DNA from: an uncultured Muribaculaceae bacterium
GTDB taxonomy: Bacteria; Bacteroidota; Bacteroidia; Bacteroidales; Muribaculaceae
Length of the DNA: 64,000 nucleotides
NCBI GenBank assembly: GCA_910584055.1
Contig: CAJTZS010000012.1
Coordinates: 1 to 64,000, forward strand
Direction of reading: 5' to 3'
Below the pieces are notes generated by a model that saw nothing but the letters and a program-made list of their open reading frames with translations, had not been told where the DNA came from and ran no database searches. Made by a program: the position numbers and the translations under genes. This document shows, piece by piece, positions 18,556-27,417 of this stretch (the first letter of the stretch is position 1; every line of letters begins with the position of its first letter).

Positions 18556-18837
18556 ATGAAAACAAATAACTATAAACTGTTTTCTGCTCATACACTGGAA
18601 GTCCTACACTTCCTATTGAGGGAAACCTTGTCTACTATGGCCGCCCAATATCCAAATTTGGCATTGCCGAAAGATGCAGATCCAACGTCATACAACAACG
18701 CCATTCAGGTCTTGCGAAATGAGTTTATGCAGTTGCTCGAAGCAATGGAAGAAAGAGGAATACATCCTATTCCACCGGGTAGGACTCCTAAAAATCAGCA
18801 GGAACCTGTCATGCCTCCCTCGGAATACCATTTCTAA
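18556..18837 (+). CDS. Small tra-operon protein, unknown function
   Basis: The 93-aa soluble protein is largely helical at the N-terminus (LFSAHTLEVLHFLLRET) and Pro-rich at the C-terminus. It lies 14 bp after traO and 12 bp before the coupling-protein gene, so it is part of the transfer operon. No family is recognised. Confidence 0.6.
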   Translation: MKTNNYKLFSAHTLEVLHFLLRETLSTMAAQYPNLALPKDADPTSYNNAIQVLRNEFMQLLEAMEERGIHPIPPGRTPKNQQEPVMPPSEYHF

Positions 18838-18849
18838 AAAACTATAGTT

Positions 18850-21159
18850 ATGGCTTTTGAGGAAACCAAGGAACAGCAGCAGATGTATAACTACTTCCGT
18901 AGCTGCATCTACATCTTCCTGATAATCGAGATTGTGATGAATCTGCCTATTACGGCAGACAACAAGATAACCCAGTTCATTCTTGATCTCTTTGCCCGAT
19001 TCAAGGTATTCAACTCCGTTGCCGGTTGTAAGATATGTGAGCTTATCTGCATCTTGGTTGTCTGCATTGGCACCAAGGCGAAAAAGGCATTGAAGTTCAA
19101 TCTGAAGACTATGGTGATATACCCGGCTTGCACGGGTATATTGCTTGTAGGACTCTGTTTCATTTTCTACAATATGTCATGGGGAATGAGCTGGATGGGC
19201 TTTCCTGCCAACCGCATTCTGTACGCTATATGCTCGATTGTGGGTACGATGCTCTTTCATCAAGGTCTTGACGGCATTGCCAAATATTATAACCACAAAG
19301 TCGGTGAAGATCGTTTCAACTTCGAGAACGAATCGTTTGAGCAATCTGAGAAGAAAATTGACACTCCTTATTCAGTCAACATTCCGATGCTGTATTATTG
19401 GAAACGCCGTCTGCATAACGGTTTTATAAATATCGGGAATCCCTTTAGAGGTACAATCGTACTGGGAACACCGGGGTCAGGTAAGTCATTCGGCATCATT
19501 GATCCTTTCATACGCCAGCACTCTGCAAAGGGGTTTGCTATGATGGTATATGACTATAAGTTCCCTACACTTGCCAAGACACTTTTCTATCAATTCTGCA
19601 AGAATCGTAAGAAAGGTAAGTTGCCGGATAACTGTGGTTTCCGCATTGTGAACTTCACTGATGTTGAGTATTCTAACCGTATCAATCCTATTCAGAGAAA
19701 GTATATCCCTGACCTTGCGGCAGCTTCGGAGACTGCGGCTACATTGCTTGCCTCCCTTAATAAAGGAGGTGGAGAGAAGAAAGGCGGCTCGGAGGCTTTC
19801 TTCACCAATTCGGCTGAGAACTTCCTCGCTGCTATCATCTATTTCTTCGTGAATTTCAGACCAACCGGATTCAAGGACGGAAAGAAGCTGAAACGCTACA
19901 TATCACATAAAGGGAAGAAACTGGAGTTGGTTATACGTCATTGGGACGAGTACAATGCCCTCGATGAGAATGGCAATGTGGTTCTTGATTTCGTTGATAA
20001 CACAGGCAGGGACGTATCAACTGATGAAGACCATATGTTTGTTGACCTCAATAATTTCTCCTATCTTGACCGCTCCGGCACTAAGATTGACATTGAGCGG
20101 TGCTGGTATGAGGATGAGTCAGGGAAAGAGGTTGAGCCTGATACCATAACCGGTGAGTATTCCGATATGCCTCACGTCCTTTCCTTCTTGGGTCGCAAGT
20201 ATTCGGAAGTATTTGACATTCTGATGATGGACGATAAGATTTCATCACTGATGGCACCATTCAAGTCGGCTTACGAAAACAAAGCCAACGACCAGTTGGA
20301 AGGTATGGTGGGTACACTCCGTGTCAATGCAGCCCGTCTGGTATCTCCGGAAGCATATTGGGTGTTCACAGGCGATGACTTTGACTTGAAGATTTCTGAC
20401 CCGAAGGCTCCGAGTTATCTTGTGATTGCCAACGACCCGGAGAAGGAGCAGGTAATCGGCTCACTCAATGCACTTGTGCTTAACCGTCTGATTACACGTG
20501 TCAATTCCAAGGGAAATATCCCGGTGAGTCTGATTGTCGATGAGTTACCTACGTTGTACTTTCACAAGATTGACCGATTGATCGGTACGGCTCGTTCCAA
20601 CAAGGTTGCTGTGACACTTGGTTTTCAGGAGCTTCCTCAGTTGGAGGCTGACTATGGCAAGGTCGGTATGCAGAAGATTATCACTACTTGCGGTAATATC
20701 TTTATGGGTGCAGCTCGTAACAAGGAGACTCTGGAGTGGGCACAGAATGATGTTTTCGGTAAGGCTAAGCAGACGTCCACTTCCATCACAATCAACGACA
20801 GCAAGATTTCCACTTCAATCAGTGAGAAACTTGACTATCTCGTTCCGGCGGCGAAGATTGCAGATATGGCTACCGGCTGGCTTGCAGGACAAGCGGCACG
20901 AGATTTCACCGCCACTGACAAGAAGATGCTGTCGAGCTTCGACATCGAGAGTTCGGAGGAGTTCAAGACCACAAAGTATTTCTGTAAGACAAACTTCGAC
21001 ATGAAGAAAATCAAGAAGGAGGAAAGCCACTATGTTGATCTGCCAAAAATCTATGAGTTCCGTGATGACCGCGAAAAGGAGATTATGCTAAACCGCAACT
21101 TCAAGCGTGTCAATCAGGAGGTGGAGACTATGGTGAAGGAACTTCTCGGTATCGCTTAA
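18850..21159 (+). CDS. Type IV coupling protein (VirD4/TraG-family ATPase)
   Basis: This 769-aa protein would recruit the relaxase-DNA complex to the channel. The N-terminal membrane region has helices at about 15-35, 57-75, 83-105 and 115-140. Walker A is GTPGSGKS (206-213), and the Walker B region lies near SLIVDELPTLYF (about 560-570). The C-terminal RecA-like motifs follow. Length and order fit the coupling proteins of Bacteroides ICEs (often called MobC or TraG there). TraX follows after 12 bp. Confidence 0.93.
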   Translation: MAFEETKEQQQMYNYFRSCIYIFLIIEIVMNLPITADNKITQFILDLFARFKVFNSVAGCKICELICILVVCIGTKAKKALKFNLKTMVIYPACTGILLVGLCFIFYNMSWGMSWMGFPANRILYAICSIVGTMLFHQGLDGIAKYYNHKVGEDRFNFENESFEQSEKKIDTPYSVNIPMLYYWKRRLHNGFINIGNPFRGTIVLGTPGSGKSFGIIDPFIRQHSAKGFAMMVYDYKFPTLAKTLFYQFCKNRKKGKLPDNCGFRIVNFTDVEYSNRINPIQRKYIPDLAAASETAATLLASLNKGGGEKKGGSEAFFTNSAENFLAAIIYFFVNFRPTGFKDGKKLKRYISHKGKKLELVIRHWDEYNALDENGNVVLDFVDNTGRDVSTDEDHMFVDLNNFSYLDRSGTKIDIERCWYEDESGKEVEPDTITGEYSDMPHVLSFLGRKYSEVFDILMMDDKISSLMAPFKSAYENKANDQLEGMVGTLRVNAARLVSPEAYWVFTGDDFDLKISDPKAPSYLVIANDPEKEQVIGSLNALVLNRLITRVNSKGNIPVSLIVDELPTLYFHKIDRLIGTARSNKVAVTLGFQELPQLEADYGKVGMQKIITTCGNIFMGAARNKETLEWAQNDVFGKAKQTSTSITINDSKISTSISEKLDYLVPAAKIADMATGWLAGQAARDFTATDKKMLSSFDIESSEEFKTTKYFCKTNFDMKKIKKEESHYVDLPKIYEFRDDREKEIMLNRNFKRVNQEVETMVKELLGIA

Positions 21160-21171
21160 CTTATCATCTGA

Positions 21172-21912
21172 ATGGAAAATACCCTCACATCCAAATCTTT
21201 TTCAGTGCCGCTGTCGCTACGTCTGAGCGGCAGCGCACTGAAGATTATCGCTGTACTGTCAATGGTCGCTGACCATTGCGCCTATTTCCTTATGGAACCG
21301 GACACTCCTTTATATAATATGATGCGTTGTTTCGGGCGCATTGCGTTCCCGGTGTTTGCTTTCCTCATAGCGGAAGGCTTCGCTCATACCCGAAGCCGGA
21401 ACCGCTACTTTCTTACCCTGCTTGGGTTTGCTCTCATAAGTGAAATCCCCTGGTACTTACTCAATGGTATCGACGGAACCCACAACGTTATGTTCACTCT
21501 CTTTCTTGGAGTGGCTGCTCTTGCGGTGTTCGACCGTCTGTGTGAAAACGGACTGCTGAGCTGCTTTGGTATTATGGTAATGGGTACTCTTGCGTGGTGG
21601 TCTGGGGTAGATTATGACTGGAGAGGAATACTGATGATTGTCTTATTTTATATGTTACGTTACCAGACTATCAATCCTTGGATTTGCCGGAACAGCATTT
21701 GTTTCCAATCGCAAGCCATAATGCAAGTGCTATTCACTTTCCCTTTGATGATACACTACGGCATAACCGGAGCAATTCTCGCTTCAATCGTTATCTTCCT
21801 CTATGACGGAACACGTGGAAAAATCAAAGGCGCAGTCGCCAAATACAGCTTCTACGCCTTCTATCCGTTACACCTGATTATCTTGCATATATTTTGCCTA
21901 GCCAATATATAG
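21172..21912 (+). CDS. TraX-family membrane protein (acyltransferase-like)
   Basis: This 246-aa polytopic protein begins its core with LSGSALKIIAVLSMVADHCAY, split by the family's conserved Asp-His, and continues with GRIAFPVFAFLIAEGFAHT. That is the TraX pattern first known from F-pilin N-acetylation. About seven hydrophobic segments are present. It is the last plus-strand gene of the tra block and probably modifies the pilin. The cargo starts directly after it. Confidence 0.87.
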   Translation: MENTLTSKSFSVPLSLRLSGSALKIIAVLSMVADHCAYFLMEPDTPLYNMMRCFGRIAFPVFAFLIAEGFAHTRSRNRYFLTLLGFALISEIPWYLLNGIDGTHNVMFTLFLGVAALAVFDRLCENGLLSCFGIMVMGTLAWWSGVDYDWRGILMIVLFYMLRYQTINPWICRNSICFQSQAIMQVLFTFPLMIHYGITGAILASIVIFLYDGTRGKIKGAVAKYSFYAFYPLHLIILHIFCLANI

Positions 21913-21920
21913 TTGCAGAA

Positions 21921-22061
21921 ATGACCGGACAACCTATTGATCGAGTCCACCAAATTTTTAATGAAGAAGAGCCTTTGACTCTCACCGCTTTATACTCTAC
22001 ATTAAAAAGGCAACATCCATTGTCGCTTATTGTACCAAGCCTATTGCCGGGTATGGCCTAG
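21921..22061 (+). CDS. Possible 46-aa small protein
   Basis: An ATG at 21921, eight bases after the TraX stop, opens 46 codons (MTGQPIDRVHQIF...) ending with TAG at 22059-22061. The end overlaps the 3' end of the convergent zinc-finger gene by 21 bp. The first half is hydrophilic and helical, the second half Leu/Pro-rich. It could be a genuine tail gene of the tra operon or a remnant. No family is recognised. Confidence 0.35.
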   Translation: MTGQPIDRVHQIFNEEEPLTLTALYSTLKRQHPLSLIVPSLLPGMA

Positions 22062-22571
22062 TCTGAGCTGTTTATTAATGGTAACAATCATAGTGTTATT
22101 GAGTACAGTCTTCAGGTCAATGTCATCTTTCAGTGCAACCGCCACTTCCTCCTCAAAGATTTCAAGCAGCTCCCTTTTCAGTTGTGAATATACCTCTCCA
22201 AATGGAATCAAAAGCTCCTCATTCCAGTAACGGGCAACAATCTCTACCCATAATTCCTTAAGAGCAGTTTTCTCTTCCTTATTCAGCTTGCCATACTTCT
22301 TATGTGCTGATTCTGATGTAGGCATCAAATCTATGTCACCATCAAAAAGGTCATAATCATATCTTGATAAATCTCCGACGATCATCTCGTTCCACTCATC
22401 ATCCTCAATGATAATCACAGAATTATCATCATTATTTTCAAAGCCTTTATTTTTATCTGACATACATGACTTACAGATATGTTGTGCGTGACCTTTACCA
22501 CTGAACTTCTCATTAGCCTTGTACTCGCCGCATATCCGGCAGTAATGTCCTTGTTTTCTCCTCTTTACCAT
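22041..22571 (-). CDS. Zinc-finger protein, unknown function
   Basis: The 176-aa protein begins MVKRRKQGHYCRICGEYK and has two CxxC pairs (CRIC and CKSC) within the first 40 residues, a treble-clef or HNH-like zinc site. An acidic middle and a helical C-terminal part with a Glu-rich segment (ELLEIFEEEVAVAL) follow. ATG 22571 is preferred because the longer frame adds an unrelated hydrophobic stretch that would run through the HU promoter. It is divergent from the HU gene across a symmetric promoter region. Confidence 0.6.
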   Translation of the reverse strand: MVKRRKQGHYCRICGEYKANEKFSGKGHAQHICKSCMSDKNKGFENNDDNSVIIIEDDEWNEMIVGDLSRYDYDLFDGDIDLMPTSESAHKKYGKLNKEEKTALKELWVEIVARYWNEELLIPFGEVYSQLKRELLEIFEEEVAVALKDDIDLKTVLNNTMIVTINKQLRLGHTRQ

Positions 22572-22574
22572 ATA

Positions 22575-22612
22575 CAAAATTAACGATTTCTCGTCAATTT
22601 TTATTAATTTTG
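22575..22612. promoter_or_regulatory. Divergent promoter with inverted -7 boxes
   Basis: CAAAATTAA (22575-22583) and TTAATTTTG (22604-22612) form a perfect 9-bp inverted repeat. Each contains TAATTTTG read outward: on plus toward the HU gene (start 22649) and on minus toward the zinc-finger gene (start 22571). The minus box lies only a few bases from its ATG, implying a very short leader or a downstream start. Confidence 0.5.
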
Positions 22613-22648
22613 TATTCGGAAAAATCATCGAATAAAACATAACATACA

Positions 22649-22927
22649 ATGACAAAGGCAGAAATAGCAACAGAGATAGCAAAGACTACAGGCATTGACA
22701 AGACTACAGTTGTCAATGTGATTGAGCAGTTCATGGCAGTAGTTAAAGAGAGCCTCGCTCATGGTGAGAATGTGTATCTACGTGGTTTCGGATCATTTAT
22801 AGTCAAGCAGCGTGCTAAGAAGACAGCTCGTAACATAAACAAGAACACAACGCTCATCGTTCCGGCTCACAATATCCCGGCGTTCAAGCCGGCCAATGTC
22901 TTTATGGATGAGGTTGCCAAGAATTGA
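22649..22927 (+). CDS. HU/IHF-family DNA-binding protein
   Basis: This 92-aa protein matches HU in length and sequence: MTKAEIATEIAKTTGI, GENVYLRGFGSFIVKQR, and the PAHNIPAFKPAN segment with the intercalating proline region. HU-type proteins bend DNA. Here it could support integration, excision, or the promoter inversions described at 26713 and 56046. It has its own TAATTTTG promoter box at 22605-22612. Confidence 0.93.
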   Translation: MTKAEIATEIAKTTGIDKTTVVNVIEQFMAVVKESLAHGENVYLRGFGSFIVKQRAKKTARNINKNTTLIVPAHNIPAFKPANVFMDEVAKN

Positions 22928-23026
22928 ATATGTAATGTCTTAGCCGCTATTTAGATACCCTTAACGACTGGGATTGATGAAGCGGAGGCAGAAACCTTAC
23001 AGATTAATACGAGATTCAGGTTAGGT

Positions 23027-24544
23027 ATGGTAAAAGTCCGGAGATATTGGCATGAGCAGATTGTACATGAGGGAACCAGAATTATCAGGATAGGCTTCAA
23101 CAGAGACCTGAAGAAGATTATCGAAGGACTCTGCAAAGAAACCTATGAAACGATAGTCCTCAAGGATGTTCCTGTCCTTTCATCAACGACAACGATGGGA
23201 TTAGCCGGGGTGAAAAAATTGATTATTCAGAATGCCGGTATCTTGGAACATGGTTCAATATTCTCCATGGATGATTTGGAAGAACTTGAAATAACAGGTT
23301 CTGTAGGTCGACTTGACAATGTGTTTGCCCATACGTGTAAAAAGCTAAAAAAAATAACTGTTTACGCCAATGTCTTTAGTTCAGAAAGGTCATTGATATT
23401 TCCTTATTGCCAGAATCTTAAATCGATTGATATTCAAGGGGTTTTACCTTCTCATATGGTTCATGTTACAGACGACTGGCATACCGTTATGCCTGACCCA
23501 CAAGGTAACATAATTTCTAAGTTCCCATTCGATAATTACCGATCGACAATTGAATCCAAAACAGATGAGGAAAAGGAGTTAATCAAGAAATCCTTGATCG
23601 AGACTTCGAAATGGGTAAAAAAAGTTTATGGCCATGACAGGCATATCGATTATGCCATAGGAATGGGGGCACGTGCAATGTGGGGTTTTATATCTGATTT
23701 ATTCAATAGTTGGACTCGTGCGCACAAGATTCGCAAAATCGGCTGGAAATACAGTAATGAAAAGGAAAGACCCTCGGTCATAACCTTAAAATTATCCGGT
23801 CCTTACCAACACGATGATAAATGCTGTGGCATCAGATTTTACTATGCCCCCGTCGACTCTCCGGTTTTTGAAACCTATCGTAGGAGGTTCCATCTACGGA
23901 AGTTGGCAGGGAAAGGCAACGAAATAGACAAGATGATACGACTATGCAGATGGGTTCATGATTCCATTTATCACAAAGGGGATGCCTTACCGACTGCACA
24001 TCTGAACTTGAGTGCCCTAATGGCCGCAACCCATAAGAACGGAAAACCGGGGAATTGCCTTATCCAATCTATTTGTCTCTGTGAGGCTCTGTTGAGTATC
24101 GGGATTAAAGCCCGATATATCAAGGGATACCAACGTGATAAGGATTCCAAACAGTATCATGTCTTTGTAAGCGCATGGAGCAGGAAGTTGAAAAAATGGA
24201 TTTTTCTCGATCCTACTTACGGAGCTTATGTGATGGATTTGTCAGGCAATATATTGTCCCCTGCCGAAATTCGGAATAACCTCATTAATGATGTTCCGAT
24301 GAATGTCAATGATGAAGCTGACTATAATGGTGACAAAAAGATGGCGAAGACATACCTGAATGAGTTTCTTGCAGGAAATCTTTATCATCTTTCGGCTAAT
24401 ACGATAAGCCGGGATTCAACCGAGGAGACAAGCGTAAACTACAGAGGCAGTTGGATAGTCCTGGCACCAGTAGATGAGGATCGCTATTTCTATTCAGCCA
24501 AGGTCACTACAGATGATTCAGTGTTTTGGCAAGCACCTGAATAA
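23027..24544 (+). CDS. Transglutaminase-like cysteine protease-fold protein with LRR-like N-terminus
   Basis: The 505-aa protein has two parts. Residues about 40-150 show a leucine-rich, BspA-type repeat rhythm (VKKLIIQNAGILEHGSIF, LEELEITGSV, LKKITVYANVF). Residues about 310-400 form a transglutaminase core with C344 (GNCLIQS), H378 (YHVFV) and D395 (FLDPTYG). No signal peptide is seen, so it is probably cytoplasmic. It faces the restriction-type pair and ends 7 bp from it. Whether it is enzymatically a protease or transferase is open. Confidence 0.7.
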   Translation: MVKVRRYWHEQIVHEGTRIIRIGFNRDLKKIIEGLCKETYETIVLKDVPVLSSTTTMGLAGVKKLIIQNAGILEHGSIFSMDDLEELEITGSVGRLDNVFAHTCKKLKKITVYANVFSSERSLIFPYCQNLKSIDIQGVLPSHMVHVTDDWHTVMPDPQGNIISKFPFDNYRSTIESKTDEEKELIKKSLIETSKWVKKVYGHDRHIDYAIGMGARAMWGFISDLFNSWTRAHKIRKIGWKYSNEKERPSVITLKLSGPYQHDDKCCGIRFYYAPVDSPVFETYRRRFHLRKLAGKGNEIDKMIRLCRWVHDSIYHKGDALPTAHLNLSALMAATHKNGKPGNCLIQSICLCEALLSIGIKARYIKGYQRDKDSKQYHVFVSAWSRKLKKWIFLDPTYGAYVMDLSGNILSPAEIRNNLINDVPMNVNDEADYNGDKKMAKTYLNEFLAGNLYHLSANTISRDSTEETSVNYRGSWIVLAPVDEDRYFYSAKVTTDDSVFWQAPE

Positions 24545-24551
24545 TACATCG

Positions 24552-25661
24552 TTACTTTGCTCCTTTTATACGGTTGCAGTTGCGGCACAGCATCTGACAG
24601 TTTTCGGCTACAGTCGTGCCTCCTTCTTTCCATGGCTTGATGTGGTCTGCCTCCATTTCTTCTAACTCGAAATGCTTGTGACAGTGGGGACAGATTCCCT
24701 GCTGACGCTCATAAGCCTCACGCTTCTGTTTTTTGTCGAAAGTACGGAATGAAAGATCACGTAAGTCCCCGCTGAGAACATATCGATAGATGCCAGACTT
24801 CTTCATAATCTCGTCATCCTCCATGAGGTCATGGATTTGCTTTTCAAGGGTAGCAGTATCATATATGTTCTCATGGAACTCATCATACATAGCACCCCAG
24901 TCCAGACCTTTCATTTCCCGGCGATACTTTGGGAATGTGGATTTAATCCAAGTAATGATTGACACAAAATATGCCCATAATTTGTTTGCGTTGGGATCAA
25001 ACTGATGTAGAGCCATATACTCGTCAACTTTTGTAATACCTTCATGACGTGCTGCCCATTTTAGAATGGTGGAAAGATAAGCCTGTTCGATAGCTTTGCC
25101 ATTCAGATAATCAGCTCCCAACTTATAAGCCGGACATCCATTCTTAGAGAAATGTCTTCTCGCATCTGATACAAAAGGTCCGGTATAAACCGCATTAAGC
25201 AATTCCTGATCAAGAAGTTTCTCTCCTGCGATATTGATAACCCGAAACCAATCGAGTTTTTCCTTATCGGTTCCCTCGCAGAAGTAGACAGTCAGTTCAT
25301 AGTTGAGAAACTTCTCTTGTTCATCCTTTGTTAGCGTAGAGAAGTAGAGTGTGCCACGATCAGTATCCTCAATATTGAATCCGTGTGTCTTGAACTCACA
25401 GATTGATAGAGTGCGTTGCTGACCATCGATCATCTCAAAATTACCGTCCTCTCCGACACTCCAGTACATAATGTTGAGGGGAAAACCTTTGAGTATTGTA
25501 TCAACCACCGCCTGCTGTTGCTTCACGTCGTACCGAAACTCTCGCTGGTAGGGTGGACGAATATCCAGTTTGCCACTATAACCCTTGACTCCGGTATCAG
25601 GGTCATTAGTATAGCCATCGATAAGGTCGGCAATGCGTATTGATTTAAGTTCTATATTCAT
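24552..25661 (-). CDS. DUF262-HNH nuclease (GmrSD-like), restriction partner
   Basis: The 369-aa protein has an N-terminal DUF262/ParB-like domain with PPYQREF (36-42) and IDGQQRT (78-84), the nucleotide-using motif of GmrS-type proteins. The C-terminal HNH nuclease shows C324/C327 (CPHC), D339-H340, and C359/C362 with N363 (CRNCN). Such fusions cut modified or unmodified foreign DNA. Its gene starts 3 bp after the adenine methylase stop, implying a restriction-modification pair. Transcription would depend on the invertible promoter at 26713-26906. Confidence 0.82.
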   Translation of the reverse strand: MNIELKSIRIADLIDGYTNDPDTGVKGYSGKLDIRPPYQREFRYDVKQQQAVVDTILKGFPLNIMYWSVGEDGNFEMIDGQQRTLSICEFKTHGFNIEDTDRGTLYFSTLTKDEQEKFLNYELTVYFCEGTDKEKLDWFRVINIAGEKLLDQELLNAVYTGPFVSDARRHFSKNGCPAYKLGADYLNGKAIEQAYLSTILKWAARHEGITKVDEYMALHQFDPNANKLWAYFVSIITWIKSTFPKYRREMKGLDWGAMYDEFHENIYDTATLEKQIHDLMEDDEIMKKSGIYRYVLSGDLRDLSFRTFDKKQKREAYERQQGICPHCHKHFELEEMEADHIKPWKEGGTTVAENCQMLCRNCNRIKGAK

Positions 25662-25664
25662 GGC

Positions 25665-26711
25665 TTATTGTTTTCGACGGATGATAATTCTGGAATAAGG
25701 ACGACTCACTTTTCCATTTACTTTGAGATAAAGGGACATCATATTCGGTGATACATGTGATTTGTTTCCTTGGTCTCTTAAATTCTGGACCGCCTCGACA
25801 CCCATCGGAGGAACTCCAATGGATTTTAACCAATCTCCATCTCCCGCATTTCCAATGATTTCAAATTGGTCTGGATTGTACTTATCCAAAAAGGTTACTG
25901 GGACACCCATTTCTCCAAAGTAGTCAAATGGGATTTCGGTTGTTCTAGACACATCAATTGCATCATAGTTTTCGTACGTTGGGTATTCCTCTGGAGTATA
26001 GGTTTTGTAAAGAATCATCTCTTCATGGCGTTTCTTTATCTCCAAATTGGTATACCAAGTAACTCCAGAAACTCGAATCATACCATCTTTATGATTTCCG
26101 GCAGTGGCAACATCTTCATAGTGCGATATAAAATGTGCGGCATTGCCTTTAAAACCATATCCTAACCATAACTTATTCTGTTGAATCAAAGGAAAAATCT
26201 CTTTACATCCAATTGAATTTTGATGCCCAATTATCAAGAACTTCTTATCATACTTGATTAATTGAGCAACATATTCACGAAAAAGAGAGAAAGGTGGATT
26301 TGTTACTACTATGTCTGCTTCTTTTAGAAACTCAATGCACTCGTCACTGCGGAAATCCCCATCACCTTTAAGAGGTAACACTTCTATTTCTTCATCATCA
26401 GGAATGTGATTTCCATTCTTATCTCCCTCGTAAATGAGATATACTGCCTGCTCACTTTTACCCTCGGAAAATAGATTTACATCTTGATTCTTATAGCAAG
26501 TCGCAATCAATTTCTTTAACCCAAGGAACTCGAAGTTGTAAGCAAAATATTTGAAAAAATTGCTGACACGAGGATCGTCACAGTTACACAACACCGTCTT
26601 ACCACGGAAATGTTCGCGGTAGTGGCGCAGCTCATTGTTGATGTCTTCAAGTTGAGTATAAAACTCATCTTTTTTAGCTTCCTTAGCTTTGTTGAGATTC
26701 TTGTTAGCCAT
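25665..26711 (-). CDS. Adenine-specific DNA methyltransferase, EcoRI family
   Basis: The 348-aa protein begins MANKNLNKAKEAKKDEFYTQ, the characteristic opening of EcoRI-type N6-adenine methylases. It carries NPPF (138-141) as catalytic motif IV and an SAM-site region near 36-47. ATG 26711 is chosen because the longer frame (from 26810) would run through the inverted repeat and promoter cassette. The start codon lies two bases from the left inverted repeat (26713-26729), so inversion would place a promoter about 25 nt upstream. It would protect DNA from the linked DUF262-HNH nuclease. Confidence 0.85.
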   Translation of the reverse strand: MANKNLNKAKEAKKDEFYTQLEDINNELRHYREHFRGKTVLCNCDDPRVSNFFKYFAYNFEFLGLKKLIATCYKNQDVNLFSEGKSEQAVYLIYEGDKNGNHIPDDEEIEVLPLKGDGDFRSDECIEFLKEADIVVTNPPFSLFREYVAQLIKYDKKFLIIGHQNSIGCKEIFPLIQQNKLWLGYGFKGNAAHFISHYEDVATAGNHKDGMIRVSGVTWYTNLEIKKRHEEMILYKTYTPEEYPTYENYDAIDVSRTTEIPFDYFGEMGVPVTFLDKYNPDQFEIIGNAGDGDWLKSIGVPPMGVEAVQNLRDQGNKSHVSPNMMSLYLKVNGKVSRPYSRIIIRRKQ

Positions 26712-26712
26712 T

Positions 26713-26906
26713 ATCTCTACGTAAGAGATCTGGATCACGACTAACTCTATAAGATTCAAAAAGAAATATAAGCACATCTGGTGCGTTAGCCAAACAAACC
26801 AGATACGCATTTATAAATATTTGGAAGATTTATGTCTTTCAATAGTGCTTATTTCCAGGATTTTGAGTAAATTTGCATTTCAATTAAGTAACTCTTACGT
26901 AGAGAT
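26713..26906. promoter_or_regulatory. Invertible promoter cassette A (predicted phase-variable switch)
   Basis: ATCTCTACGTAAGAGAT (26713-26729) is repeated inverted at 26890-26906 with one mismatch (16/17). Inside, TAAATTTG (26868-26875), a Bacteroides -7 box, reads on plus and ends 14 nt before the right repeat. TTAGCCAAAC starts 57 nt after the left repeat, and GCCAAAC recurs 11 nt after the right one, exactly as in cassette B at 56046. In this orientation the promoter points away from the methylase (minus strand), toward the 3' end of the neighbouring gene. No opposing -7 box is seen. Confidence 0.8.
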
Positions 26907-26937
26907 TTGGACGAAAGCCAAACTTTATCGAATTAAA

Positions 26938-27345
26938 TTAGCAGGTAATATAACCATTGGTAGCTGGTTTTCTATGTATACGGAAATGACATCCCTCATA
27001 AATAAGACATTCAGTAATTTCTTTAAAACAGTTGCGTATGTCTGAGGGCAGTGGACATACTATCTCATCCCATTCCGACATAGAATTTGCTATCTCCAAC
27101 GGAAGATTCAATAGTGTAACTTTAAGTCGCCTTGCAAGTCTTACCGCTTCGTGTTTGCTCAATAAGGCATACGTTGCACAATCATAGTCTGGTTCGTCAT
27201 AGTCTATATGCTCACACATTATGACCAGATTAAGATTATCATCATATCCGACATATATAGCTTCATATACAGAGAAATCTTCGTGAGAGTTGAACACACA
27301 GACGCATCTGATTAAATCATCAGAGATCGGTAATTCCCTTTTCAT
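26938..27345 (-). CDS. Hypothetical protein
   Basis: The 135-aa acidic protein is soluble, with a beta-rich first half (YEAIYVGYDDNLNLVIMCEHIDYDEPDYD) and helices after it. No family is recognised. It lies downstream of the AAA+ gene, separated by a strong terminator hairpin, so it probably has its own promoter. Its 3' end is 31 bp from cassette A, whose promoter in the present orientation would produce antisense RNA to it. Confidence 0.55.
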   Translation of the reverse strand: MKRELPISDDLIRCVCVFNSHEDFSVYEAIYVGYDDNLNLVIMCEHIDYDEPDYDCATYALLSKHEAVRLARRLKVTLLNLPLEIANSMSEWDEIVCPLPSDIRNCFKEITECLIYEGCHFRIHRKPATNGYITC

Positions 27346-27367
27346 AGTTCACTTTAGAATTAAAATT

Positions 27368-27396
27368 GCCCGAATAGACTTCTTGTCTACTCGGGC
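27368..27396 (-). terminator. Terminator hairpin after the AAA+ gene
   Basis: GCCCGAATAGAC (27368-27379) pairs with GTCTACTCGGGC (27385-27396) with a single G-U pair and a 5-nt loop. On the minus strand it is followed by AATTTTAATTC. It lies 22 bp after the AAA+ stop codon. Confidence 0.75.
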
Positions 27397-27417
27397 GACA
27401 TTATGAATGAATGTCTT

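Noticed and set aside
26821..27045. 74-codon plus-strand frame after cassette A
   Set aside because: It begins inside the invertible segment and runs through the right inverted repeat into the antisense of the 135-aa gene.
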